The notes under the pieces were generated by a model that saw only the letters and a list, made by a program, of their open reading frames with translations, was not told where the DNA came from and made no database searches. DNA of 8,563 nt from Taibaiella sp. GTDB lineage: Bacteria > Bacteroidota > Bacteroidia > Chitinophagales > Chitinophagaceae. The DNA lies in assembly GCA_019454705.1 (NCBI GenBank), contig JACFNS010000080.1, positions 1-8,563 on the forward strand. Direction: 5' to 3'. The position numbers and the translations under genes were made by a program. Position 1 is the first letter of the stretch. Each line of letters begins with the position of its first letter. Below, one piece after another: positions 1-7,431 of the stretch.

Positions 1-91
1 CCACCTTATCGGGGTCTACCAGCACGGCAAACCCGCTTTTGCCGGTTTCTTTGCGCGATTTCAGGTCCTTATATATTGTTCCGGTAGCCAT
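1..91 (-). CDS. Geranylgeranylglyceryl-phosphate-synthase-like protein (PcrB/GGGPS family), N-terminus only, runs off the window edge
   Basis: Only the first 30 codons are present. The gene reads leftwards from an ATG at 91-89 and is open to the edge. The peptide begins MATGTIYKDLKSRK and continues into FAVLVDPDKV. A short helix followed by a first beta-strand ending in (V/I)DPDK is how GGGPS/PcrB TIM-barrel enzymes start. Family members join glycerol-1-phosphate to a polyprenyl diphosphate to form an ether lipid precursor, and Bacteroidota commonly carry one. The start is supported by a purine-rich AAGAAGAG stretch a few bases upstream on the minus strand. The gene lies 70 bases downstream of mscL on the same strand, so the two could be co-transcribed. 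The call rests on about ten informative residues; another TIM-barrel protein is possible. Confidence 0.6.
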   Translation of the reverse strand, partial: MATGTIYKDLKSRKETGKSGFAVLVDPDKV

Positions 92-161
92 TGGCTCTTC
101 TTACAGGCACAAAAATGCGTAATTCTGTGGTTTTTAGCCACAAAAGTTTTTTGTTAATGCG

Positions 162-593
162 TTATTTCTTCAGCGAGTCGCGTATTTCCATCAATAGCTT
201 GTCGGTTGTAGATGGCTCGGGCGGAGGGGCGGGAGCGGCTTCTTCTTTCTTCTTCAGCTTCTCCATGGTGCGTATTACCAGGAATATACAGAAAGCTATA
301 ATCAGGAAATCTACTATGGTCTGTATAAAATTGCCATAAGCCAGCACATTGGCCCCGGCGGCACGGGCTTGCACCAGGGTCTCATAGGTATCTCCTTCTT
401 TGGCGGATTTTAGCACTAAAAATCTGTCTGTAAACTTGCCCCCTCCCGTAATCAGGCCCACAAATGGCATAATAATATCGTCAACCATAGCAGTAACAAT
501 CTTACCAAAGGCGCCACCTATCACTACTGCCACAGCCAGGTCCATCACGTTGCCCCTCATGGCAAACGACTTGAAATCTTTTATGAAACTCAT
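162..593 (-). CDS. mscL: Large-conductance mechanosensitive channel MscL
   Basis: This 143-residue protein is a homopentameric inner-membrane channel that opens under high membrane tension and releases solutes during hypo-osmotic shock. The N-terminus, MSFIKDFKSFAMRGNVMDLA, matches the conserved amphipathic helix and start of TM1 in E. coli MscL (136 aa). TM1 covers about residues 16-46 and includes the glycine- and alanine-rich pore-lining stretch AVVIGGAFGKIV. A periplasmic loop at about 50-85 follows, then TM2 at about 87-108 (GNFIQTIVDFLIIAFCIF), a Pro/Ala/Glu-rich linker at 117-130 and the C-terminal bundle helix LLMEIRDSL. The start at 593 is chosen because it gives the canonical N-terminus. 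The frame is open 26 codons further upstream (to 671), but that extension has no family counterpart. The gene is divergent from the efflux operon, and its promoter must lie in 594-737. Confidence 0.96.
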   Translation of the reverse strand: MSFIKDFKSFAMRGNVMDLAVAVVIGGAFGKIVTAMVDDIIMPFVGLITGGGKFTDRFLVLKSAKEGDTYETLVQARAAGANVLAYGNFIQTIVDFLIIAFCIFLVIRTMEKLKKKEEAAPAPPPEPSTTDKLLMEIRDSLKK

Positions 594-737
594 AGCTCTG
601 TTATTTTGATTAATGAACAAGATAATAAAATTATACCGCCCGAAAGGCTCAGGGAAGCGGAAAAAACACACATTTAACGCAAACCGGCGGACATTATCAT
701 TTTTCTTATGCGGGGATATAGAATAAAAATATACTCA

Positions 738-765
738 GGAAACGATTTTCGTGAAAAATGTTTCC
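738..765. promoter_or_regulatory. Candidate TetR-family operator, a 28-bp imperfect dyad
   Basis: The arms read GGAAAC-N2-TTTTC-N2-GAAAA-N2-GTTTCC, so 11 of 14 symmetric base pairs are complementary and the mismatches fall in regular two-base gaps. The dyad ends one base before the TAGTTTTG element and so covers the region from about -36 to -9 of the inferred promoter. It lies about 20 bases upstream of the tetR-family gene. TetR-family dimers typically bind palindromes of roughly 15-30 bp that overlap their own promoter. A bound repressor here would block RNA polymerase. The symmetry is seen directly; the identity of the binding protein is inferred from position. Confidence 0.6.
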
Positions 766-774
766 ATAGTTTTG
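746..774 (+). promoter_or_regulatory. Bacteroidota-type promoter of the tetR-tolC-adaptor-RND operon
   Basis: TAGTTTTG at 767-774 is an exact match to the Bacteroidota housekeeping -7 consensus TAnnTTTG. The -33 element (normally TTG or TTTG) is poor: the best candidate is the TTTTCG at 746-751, about 15-20 bases upstream and inside the operator dyad. Transcription would be expected to start within about 4-7 bases of the final G, near 778-781, at the very beginning of the tetR-family gene. The match is direct; promoter activity is inferred. Confidence 0.5.
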
Positions 775-784
775 CGCCGTGATT

Positions 785-1411
785 ATGGAACCATTAGAGA
801 AAATACTCAGTGCAGCCATCGAATTGTTTCGCCAGTACGTCTTCAAAACAATTACGATGGATGATATAGCACGCAGGGCGGGTATATCAAAAAAGACGCT
901 CTATCAGCACTTTTCCAACAAGAACGAGGTGGTAGGAGAAACCGTGCAGTGGTATAAGTGCAAAATGTCTGAACAATGCTGCGCTTATATGAACGAGTCG
1001 GAAAACGCTATCGAGGCTATGGTGCGCATCATGACCCTGTTTGACACCATCAACAGGCAGATGAACCCGCTCACCATGCTGGAAATGGAACGTTTCTTCC
1101 CGGAAGTGTATAAGCAATTCAGGGACAAAATGCTGGTGGAGGATGTGCAGAACATCAAAATCAACCTGGAAAAGGGGATAGAAGAAGGCTTGTACCGCCC
1201 CGAAATAGACCCGGAGTTTATGGCGCGCTACAGGTTGGAAATGTCCTTCCTGATGTACAGGCCTACCCTGCTTATCAACGAGCAGAATGACCTGGCAGCC
1301 GTAGGCAGGGAAATAAATGAGCACTTCCTGTACGGCATTATGACCAACAAAGGCGAAAAATTATACCAGAAATATAAAGAACAATACTTTAAGCAAGTTT
1401 CTAAAATATGA
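785..1411 (+). CDS. TetR/AcrR-family transcriptional regulator, probable local repressor of the efflux operon
   Basis: This 208-residue one-component regulator has an N-terminal TetR DNA-binding domain at about residues 5-50. The helix-turn-helix reads ITMDDIARRAGISKKTLYQHF (residues 23-43), close to the family signature. The remainder is a helical ligand-binding and dimerisation domain with no recognisable specificity. The start is taken as ATG 785. A GTG two codons earlier at 779 is in frame, but the -7 element at 767-774 puts the expected transcript start at about that point. No Shine-Dalgarno sequence is visible. The stop overlaps the start of the outer-membrane channel gene as ATGA (1408-1411), so the two are probably translationally coupled. 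Its position at the head of a tripartite efflux operon, just behind a dyad, suggests autorepression relieved by a pump substrate. The inducer is unknown. Confidence 0.93.
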   Translation: MEPLEKILSAAIELFRQYVFKTITMDDIARRAGISKKTLYQHFSNKNEVVGETVQWYKCKMSEQCCAYMNESENAIEAMVRIMTLFDTINRQMNPLTMLEMERFFPEVYKQFRDKMLVEDVQNIKINLEKGIEEGLYRPEIDPEFMARYRLEMSFLMYRPTLLINEQNDLAAVGREINEHFLYGIMTNKGEKLYQKYKEQYFKQVSKI

Positions 1412-2796
1412 GACAACTACTCTACACAGTATCGCTGATAACACTGCTGCTGCCGCAAACAATCAAAGCGCAGGAAGCAGGTGAACCGCTGAAATTAAGC
1501 CTGGACGAAAGCATCAATTTTGCCATGAAGCACCAGGCAAAAATGAAAAACGCCATTCTCGACCAGAAATCGTCATTGGCACGCAACAAGGAAGTGACCG
1601 GGCTGGCTTTACCCAATCTGAAGGCAAAAGGGGGTGTTAATTATGCACCACTGATTGCTGGTTTTCTTGTACCAAACTTCCTGAAAGATGGCGTGAGAGG
1701 TTATGTTGATCAGCCATATTGGAACCAGGCAGCTATGGCTAATACCTCAGATGACTATCTGAACTTTGCTTTGCAACCTAAGTTTACAACTACCGCGACA
1801 GCGGAATTAACACAAATTCTCTTCGACCCGAGTGTTATGGTGGCCCTGCAGGCGCGCCGTGCATTAGAGCATTTCTCCCAGCTTTCGGTAAACCTTACAG
1901 AGCAGGAACTGAAAGCAGTCATCACAAAAGCATATTACGATGTACTGATAGCTGAAAAACGCGCTGAGTTGCTGGACAAAAACGTGGAACGTATATCAGG
2001 CCTTGAAAGAGAAATCAGGGAAATATACAATGTGGGCCTGACGGAAAAAATAGATGTGGACAGGATAACAGTAACGTTGAACAACCTGAAAACACAACAG
2101 ACTACAGTGAAACAACTGCTGGACGTGGCTTATATGAGCCTGAAGTTCCAGATGGGTATGGATGTAGACCAGCAGATAGCACTGACTGATGAACTGGATG
2201 ACAACCAGTTGGGCGCAGAATTGCTCACGCATCCGTTTGATTATGAAAACCGTATAGAATATCAAATGTTGAAAACATCTGACAAGTTATTGAGTTACGA
2301 CCTGAAACGTTACAAATTGGGTGGCTTGCCCACTTTAGCTGCCTTCGGCAACTACGGTTATATACTTTACAACAACACTGATTTGTTTGCCAAAGGCGAC
2401 AAATGGCAAGACCAGGCAATGATAGGTGTGCAGTTGAGTGTGCCGCTATTCGATGGCTTCCAGCGCAGGAATAAAGCAAAGCAGGCAAGGTACGCTTATG
2501 AAAAGAACAGGAATGATATGGAAAACTTGCGCAACGGGCTGGAAATCGAAAAAGAAAATGCACGCATCACCTTAAGGGCGGGTATATCTAACCTGGAAAA
2601 CCAGAAGCAGAACATGAAACTGGCAGAAGAGGTATATAACATCTCCAAGACTAAGTATAAGGAGGGTGTAGGCTCAAGTCTGGAGGTGATGGATGCAGAA
2701 ACAGCGCTGAAAGAAGCACAGACCAACTACTTCAATGCCTTGTACGAAGCTCACACTGCACGTATCAGCCTGTTAAAAGCATTAGGAGAATTATAA
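1408..2796 (+). CDS. TolC-like outer-membrane efflux channel (OEP family)
   Basis: This 462-residue protein begins with a Sec signal peptide, MRQLLYTVSLITLLLPQTIKA, probably cleaved after Ala21 before QEAGEPL. The mature part starts with the usual family opening LSLDESINFAMKHQAKMKNAILD. It shows the two OEP repeats: long coiled-coil helices at about residues 150-245 (containing ELKAVITKAYYDVLIAEKRAELLDKN) and at about 355-460 (containing ARITLRAGISNLENQKQNMKLAEEVYNI). Each repeat is preceded by beta-strand segments that build the barrel, such as LQPKFTTTATAELTQILFDP and ALIG-like QLSVPLFDG. The last repeat has the signature YKEGVGSSLEVMDAETALKEAQ. It would form the trimeric exit duct of a tripartite pump with the two genes that follow. 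Length is normal. The start is fixed by the signal peptide and the ATGA overlap with the regulator. The adaptor gene starts 39 bases downstream. Confidence 0.94.
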   Translation: MRQLLYTVSLITLLLPQTIKAQEAGEPLKLSLDESINFAMKHQAKMKNAILDQKSSLARNKEVTGLALPNLKAKGGVNYAPLIAGFLVPNFLKDGVRGYVDQPYWNQAAMANTSDDYLNFALQPKFTTTATAELTQILFDPSVMVALQARRALEHFSQLSVNLTEQELKAVITKAYYDVLIAEKRAELLDKNVERISGLEREIREIYNVGLTEKIDVDRITVTLNNLKTQQTTVKQLLDVAYMSLKFQMGMDVDQQIALTDELDDNQLGAELLTHPFDYENRIEYQMLKTSDKLLSYDLKRYKLGGLPTLAAFGNYGYILYNNTDLFAKGDKWQDQAMIGVQLSVPLFDGFQRRNKAKQARYAYEKNRNDMENLRNGLEIEKENARITLRAGISNLENQKQNMKLAEEVYNISKTKYKEGVGSSLEVMDAETALKEAQTNYFNALYEAHTARISLLKALGEL

Positions 2797-2835
2797 AAAT
2801 CAACATTAACCAAAACGATATAAAATATACATAGC

Positions 2836-3938
2836 ATGAAACGTTCAGTAATATTACTGCTAACAACAATCATACTGGCATCTTGTGGCAGTGGGGAACA
2901 AAAACAAGACAACGCCGCAGCCAAGCTGGATAAACTAAAAAAAGAACGCGCTGCGCTGGATGAAAAAATAGCCAAGCTGGAAGCACAGGTTTTGAAAGAT
3001 AATCCCGGCAAGGCGGTAGCTGTTTCCGTACGCGAGTTGCAGCCCGTAGAGTTTAACTCTTATATAGAAGTGCAGGCATCTGTAAGTGGTGATGAAAACG
3101 TAAATGCGGTACCACAGGCAATGGGTGTGGTAAAGGCCATTCATGTACGTCCTGGCCAGAAAGTGGGTCGGGGCCAAATACTCGCCACGCTGGATGCGGC
3201 TACAGTAGAACAGCAGATAAAAGCACAAGAAGCGCAGCTGACACTGGTAAAACAAGTGTATGAAAAACAAGAGAAACTATGGTCGCAGAACATAGGCTCT
3301 GAGATACAACTGCTGCAGGCAAAAGCTAATTACGAAAGTTCACAAAAACAGTATGAAGCACTATTGGCACAGCGCAACATGTACACTATCGCTTCGCCGA
3401 TATCGGGTACAGTAGATGCGATTAATCTCAAAATAGGGGAAATGATTAATCCGGCCATGCCGGTATTAGGGTAGTAAGCTTTGACAAACTGAAAGTAGTC
3501 ACCACACTGGGCGAAAACTATATAGGTAAAGTAAACAAGGGCGATAAGGTAAAACTCATCTTCTCCGAAACAGGCGACAGCATAATAACTAAACTGGACT
3601 ATGTAGCCCGCTCTGTCGACCCGGTATCGCGCGCATTCAATGTAGAAGTATGGCTGGGCAACAATAAAAATGTGAGCCCCAACATGTCTTGCCGGATGCA
3701 GATTGTAAACTACACAGATAAGGACGCCCTGACTGTGCCTGTATCAGCAATACAAAAAACCGCTGAAAGTGAAATAGTATATATAGCAGAAGGTGGTAAA
3801 GCTAAAGCCGTAAAAGTAAAAACAGGACGCAACTCAAACGGAATGGTGGAAATACTGGAGGGGCTGAAAACAGGGGATAAAGTGATAGTGGAAGGATATG
3901 CTGACCTGGACAACGGCAAACCCATAGAAATACTGTAA
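2836..3938 (+). pseudogene. RND membrane-fusion (periplasmic adaptor) lipoprotein, split by a one-base frameshift
   Basis: The first frame (2836-3474) encodes 212 residues. It starts with a lipoprotein signal, MKRSVILLLTTIILASC, with Cys17 in an LASC lipobox. A charged helix follows at about 28-50. Next comes the first half of the biotinyl-lipoyl domain (VVKAIHVRPGQKVGRGQILATLD), an alpha-hairpin at about 118-178, and the second half (ASPISGTVDAINLKIGEMI). The frame ends at tandem TAG TAA just after MPVLG. The family sequence resumes at once in another frame: VVSFDKLKVVTTLGENYIGKV, then the beta-barrel and membrane-proximal parts to the stop at 3938 (ISAIQK-type VPVSAIQKT, GLKTGDKVIVEG). That frame is open only from 3450. 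Restoring one base near 3468 gives PVLRVVSFDKL and a normal 367-residue adaptor. The adaptor would bridge the pump and the TolC-like channel. The rest of both halves is undamaged, so this is a very recent mutation or a sequence error. The second half contains an internal ATG at 3672, but an independent product is unlikely. Confidence 0.88.
3450..3474 (+). other. Frameshift site in the adaptor gene
   Basis: The upstream frame closes at TAG 3472-3474 and the downstream frame is closed before 3450 by TAA at 3447-3449, so the change of frame must fall within this interval. Family-like sequence continues through PVL (to 3468) and resumes at VVSFDKL (from 3471). This points to loss of one base at about 3466-3470, for example TTAAGG becoming TTAGG. 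A CCGGC-CAT-GCCGG hairpin (3451-3463) sits immediately upstream and could favour polymerase slippage or sequencing error. No canonical slippery heptamer is present. Confidence 0.85.
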
Positions 3939-3975
3939 TAATTGCTTCTGTCAATTACTTAGAAAAAACTAATCA

Positions 3976-6900
3976 ATGAAAGACCAATTCAAAGAGTTTA
4001 AGCCATCCAGTTGGGCTATCAACAACCGGACGGCCATATATATACTCACAATCATAATTACACTGGCGGGTTTGATGACCTACAACAACCTGCCCAAAGA
4101 ACAGTTTCCTGAGATAAAGATGCCGCAAATCATCGTGCAGACTTTTTATCCCGGTACTTCTCCCGAAAATATCGAAAACATCGTAACCAAGCCTATTGAG
4201 AAACAGGTAAAAGGGTTGAGCGGTGTAAAAAAAGTAACCAGTAATTCCTTCCAGGACTTTTCTATTGTTATAGTAGAGTTCAATACGGATGTAGAAGTAG
4301 AGAAGGCTAAGCGCGATGTAAAAGACGCTGTGGACAAGGCCCGTACCGACTTGCCGCAAAACCTGCCTAACGAACCGGAAGTAAAAGACATAGACCTTTC
4401 AGAACTGCCGATATTATATGTCAACATATCAGGCAACTACGACCTGAAAACGCTGAAGGAATATGCCGATGAGATACAGGACAAGGTAGAAGAACTGAAA
4501 GAAGTAAAAGAAGCGCAGATGGTAGGCGCGCTGGAGCGTGAGATACAAATCAACGTGGACATGTATAAAATGGCGGCGGCGGGCTTCACCTTTGGTGATA
4601 TAGAAGGCGCTGTAGCTTATGAAAATATATCGTCCACGCCGGGGTTGGTATCCATGAACAACCAGAAGCGTATCCTTACTATACGCAATGAATTCAAATC
4701 GGCACAGGAAATTGGCAACCTGATAGTAAAGAACCAGTACGGTAAAGCACTGTACCTGCGTGATATAGCCGAAGTGAAAGATGATTTTGAAGAGCAGGAA
4801 AGTTATGCACGTCTCGATGGTAAAAACGTTATTACACTCAATATCATCAAAACCAAAGGTGAAAACCTCATAGCTGCATCAGACAAAGTATCGCAGACCA
4901 TACAGGAAATGAAGGGAAATGAAATTCCCGCCGACCTGAATATCGTTGTTACGGGCGACCAGTCTGAGCAGACACGTAATACACTGCATGAATTGATTAA
5001 TACGATCATCATCGGTTTTATACTGGTGACGATTATCCTGATGTTCTTCATGGGTGTGACCAACGCCTTGTTTGTGGCGATGGCTATGCCATTGTCCTGC
5101 GCCATCGCCTTCCTGGTGATGCCGGGCTTTGACATAACGCTGAACATGATTGTATTGTTCTCCTTCCTGCTGGCGGTAGGTATCGTAGTGGACGATGCGA
5201 TAGTAGTGATAGAAAACACGCACCGGATATTTGACAATGGCAAGGTGCCGATTGAGAAAGCGGCCAAGTCGGCTACGGGCGAAATATTCCTGCCGGTATT
5301 AACAGGTACCATCACTACCCTCATGCCGTTTATACCGCTTGCATTCTGGAACGGTGTGATTGGTGAGTTCATGTTCTTCCTGCCGGTGACTTTGATCATT
5401 ACACTGCTGGCATCATTGTTCGTAGCGTATATCATCAACCCGGTATTTGCGGTGAGCTTCATGAAACCCGAAGAACACGAGTACAAGAAACGCCGCTTTA
5501 GCAAAGGCGACAGGGTAGTTGCGATAATATTTGGTGCACTGGCGCTGCTGTGTTACCTGGGCCAGGCATGGGGCTTGGGCAACTTCCTTGTATTTCTGTA
5601 CCTCTTTATACTGCTGGAGAAATTCGTATTCTCTAAATGGATCTACAGTTTCCAAAACAGAATATGGCCATCGTTTAAAGAATGGTACACTAAAAAACTG
5701 GTGTGGACTCTGAACAATCCGTGGAAAACAATAGCAGGTACTTTTGTACTGATTATTATTACGTTTGTGCTGATGGCAGTACGCCCGCCTAAGGTGGTAT
5801 TCTTCCCGCAGGCAGACCCCAACTTTGTGTACGTATACCTGACCATGCCCGTTGGTACCGACCAGGCCTATACCAACCAGGTGTTAGAGAAACTGGAAAA
5901 ACGTGTAACCAATGTATTGGACATTGATTATGAGGCAGGCAAGAAAAACCCGATAGTTAAATCTGTAATTGCCAACGTAACTATCGGTGTTGTGGACCCC
6001 AGTAGTGGCGAAGTGGGCAATTTCCCCAACAAGGGCCGCGTAGAGGTGGCATTTGTGGAATACGCAAAACGTAATGGTGTTTCCACCAGGGAATACCTGA
6101 CCAAAATACGGGAAGCCGTAAAAGGCGTACCGGGTGCTGTGGTAACAGTTGACCAGGAATCGGGAGGCCCGCCATTGCCTAAGCCAATCGTGGTAGACAT
6201 CACAGGTGATAACCTGGATTCCCTGATAGCAGTATCCGAAAGACTGAACAAATACCTGGCAGACAAACGTATTGCAGGTGTTGAAGAACTGCGCAGCGAC
6301 TTCCAGGCGGATAAACCTGAGATTGTGTTTGACCTGAACCGCGAGCGTATGAATAACGAAAGTATCTCTACAGGACAGATAGTAGGTGCACTCCGTACTG
6401 CTGTGTTTGGTAAAGAGATATCACGTTTCCGCGATGCGAACGATGACTACCCCATAACACTGCGTGTGAAGAAAGACCAACGCGAGAACATAGACGCGGT
6501 AAGGAATATGCCTGTACTCTTCCGCGATATGGGTATGGGCGGTATTCTGCGCGAAGTGCCTATCAGCGCCTTTGCCAACGTAAAGTACAGCGAAACTTAT
6601 GGTGGTATCAAACGTAAAGACCTGAAACGTATCATATCCCTGCAGTCGAATGTATTGACAGGGTATAACGAGAACGAAGTGGTGCAGGCAGTGGGCCGCG
6701 AGGTAGCCAACTTCCCGGTTCCGGCAGGTATATCTATTACTATGGGTGGCCAGCAGGAAGAACAGGCGGAGACCATGGGTTTCCTGGGTAATGCGATGCT
6801 GATATCTATGGGCTTGATATTCCTGCTGCTCATTATGCAGTTCAACTCGTTGAGCCGTACGGTGGTCATCATGTCAGAAATATTATTCAGTATCATAGGC

Positions 6901-7371
6901 GTATTCCTCGGTGTGAGCATATTCGGTACTGAGTTCTCTATAGTCATGAGTGGTATCGGTATCGTAGCGCTGGCTGGTATCGTGGTTAGGAATGGTATCC
7001 TGCTGGTAGAGTTTATGGACCTGATGCTGAAAGAGGGTATGAAGCCCTACGATGCAATTGTAGAAGCAGGACGTACGCGTATGACACCGGTGGTACTGAC
7101 AGCAACCGCTGCTATATTAGGACTGGTTCCCCTGGGCGTGGGTCTGAACATTGATTTCGAAGGCCTGTTCACTCACCTCAACCCGCACATATTCTTCGGT
7201 GGTGACAACGTAGCCTTCTGGGGCCCGCTGGCATGGACGATGATATTCGGCCTCAGCTTCGCAACATTCCTCACACTGATACTGGTGCCGGTGATGATGT
7301 TACTGAGCTTCCGCCTGAAAGACTGGCTGGCGAGGAGAAAAGCATCAATAGCTAAGAAGATAAACGATTAG
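3976..7371 (+). CDS. RND efflux transporter permease (AcrB/HAE-type)
   Basis: This 1131-residue inner-membrane pump is powered by proton influx and would export hydrophobic or toxic compounds through the adaptor and TolC-like channel. After a cytoplasmic N-terminus, TM1 lies at about residues 17-36. A large periplasmic porter loop follows, opening with PEQFPEIKMPQIIVQTFYPG-like sequence and containing the conserved TKPIEKQ and GLSGVKKVTS. The TM2-6 block includes AVGIVVDDAIVVIEN with the proton-relay pair D406/D407, matching AcrB D407/D408. A second porter loop (about 620-865) and TM8-12 follow. In TM10 the sequence GIVVRNGILLVEF carries Arg1005 where AcrB has Lys940. It is longer than AcrB (1049 aa) because of two added hydrophobic stretches at about 514-530 and 534-552 and a longer loop near 1056-1081. 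It begins 37 bases after the adaptor stop without a clear ribosome binding site. The substrate cannot be read from sequence; D406/D407 and the overall sequence favour drug or organic-compound efflux over metal transport. Confidence 0.95.
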   Translation: MKDQFKEFKPSSWAINNRTAIYILTIIITLAGLMTYNNLPKEQFPEIKMPQIIVQTFYPGTSPENIENIVTKPIEKQVKGLSGVKKVTSNSFQDFSIVIVEFNTDVEVEKAKRDVKDAVDKARTDLPQNLPNEPEVKDIDLSELPILYVNISGNYDLKTLKEYADEIQDKVEELKEVKEAQMVGALEREIQINVDMYKMAAAGFTFGDIEGAVAYENISSTPGLVSMNNQKRILTIRNEFKSAQEIGNLIVKNQYGKALYLRDIAEVKDDFEEQESYARLDGKNVITLNIIKTKGENLIAASDKVSQTIQEMKGNEIPADLNIVVTGDQSEQTRNTLHELINTIIIGFILVTIILMFFMGVTNALFVAMAMPLSCAIAFLVMPGFDITLNMIVLFSFLLAVGIVVDDAIVVIENTHRIFDNGKVPIEKAAKSATGEIFLPVLTGTITTLMPFIPLAFWNGVIGEFMFFLPVTLIITLLASLFVAYIINPVFAVSFMKPEEHEYKKRRFSKGDRVVAIIFGALALLCYLGQAWGLGNFLVFLYLFILLEKFVFSKWIYSFQNRIWPSFKEWYTKKLVWTLNNPWKTIAGTFVLIIITFVLMAVRPPKVVFFPQADPNFVYVYLTMPVGTDQAYTNQVLEKLEKRVTNVLDIDYEAGKKNPIVKSVIANVTIGVVDPSSGEVGNFPNKGRVEVAFVEYAKRNGVSTREYLTKIREAVKGVPGAVVTVDQESGGPPLPKPIVVDITGDNLDSLIAVSERLNKYLADKRIAGVEELRSDFQADKPEIVFDLNRERMNNESISTGQIVGALRTAVFGKEISRFRDANDDYPITLRVKKDQRENIDAVRNMPVLFRDMGMGGILREVPISAFANVKYSETYGGIKRKDLKRIISLQSNVLTGYNENEVVQAVGREVANFPVPAGISITMGGQQEEQAETMGFLGNAMLISMGLIFLLLIMQFNSLSRTVVIMSEILFSIIGVFLGVSIFGTEFSIVMSGIGIVALAGIVVRNGILLVEFMDLMLKEGMKPYDAIVEAGRTRMTPVVLTATAAILGLVPLGVGLNIDFEGLFTHLNPHIFFGGDNVAFWGPLAWTMIFGLSFATFLTLILVPVMMLLSFRLKDWLARRKASIAKKIND

Positions 7372-7394
7372 GAGACGCATATTCAGACATATAC

Positions 7395-7426
7395 AAACCG
7401 CCTTTATTCTTAAGGGCGGTTTTTTT
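7395..7426 (+). terminator. Rho-independent terminator of the efflux operon
   Basis: AAACCGCC (7395-7402) pairs perfectly with GGCGGTTT (7415-7422) across a 12-base loop, and a run of seven T covers 7420-7426. It begins 24 bases after the RND stop codon. The selD stop on the opposite strand is five bases beyond, so the genes are convergent. Read in the minus direction the hairpin is followed only by a short TTT, so it would be a weaker terminator for selD. Confidence 0.9.
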
Positions 7427-7431
7427 ATTGC

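Larger units (their letters stand above)
594..784. other. Divergent intergenic region between mscL and the tetR-led efflux operon
   Basis: These 191 bases hold no convincing gene. The right part contains a long dyad and an exact Bacteroidota -7 element, annotated separately, that serve the plus-strand operon. The left part must carry the mscL promoter on the minus strand. The only hint there is a minus-strand TATAATTTTA at 635-626, which resembles the -7 consensus with one mismatch and has no recognisable -33 partner. The left part is rich in A and T near mscL, with a short GC-rich patch around 636-660. Confidence 0.7.

Noticed and set aside
126..142. Small inverted repeat TGTGG/CCACA between mscL and the GGGPS-like gene, with T-rich sequence nearby
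   Set aside because: The stem is only five pairs. The T-run lies on the plus-strand side, where no plus-strand gene ends, so it is not a credible terminator for mscL.
626..635. Minus-strand TATAATTTTA as an mscL promoter
   Set aside because: It matches the -7 consensus with one mismatch, but no -33 TTG is found at proper spacing. AT-rich sequence makes such matches common, so it is not called as a feature.
594..671. In-frame 26-codon N-terminal extension of mscL
   Set aside because: The family begins at MSFIKDF-like sequence (MS-I-KEF in E. coli), and the extension has no family-like content, so the start at 593 is preferred.
3463..3480. Programmed ribosomal frameshifting in the adaptor gene
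   Set aside because: There is no slippery heptamer and no downstream stimulatory structure. Family adaptors are normally a single uninterrupted frame, so an indel or sequence error is simpler.
3672..3938. Separate small gene beginning at the internal ATG 3672
   Set aside because: It is the C-terminal part of the adaptor. Family-like sequence in the same frame continues upstream of the ATG, back to about 3471.
4803..5504. A 233-codon open frame on the minus strand inside the RND gene
   Set aside because: It is antisense to strongly conserved transporter sequence, has no recognisable domain, and is a by-product of the codon usage of the real gene.
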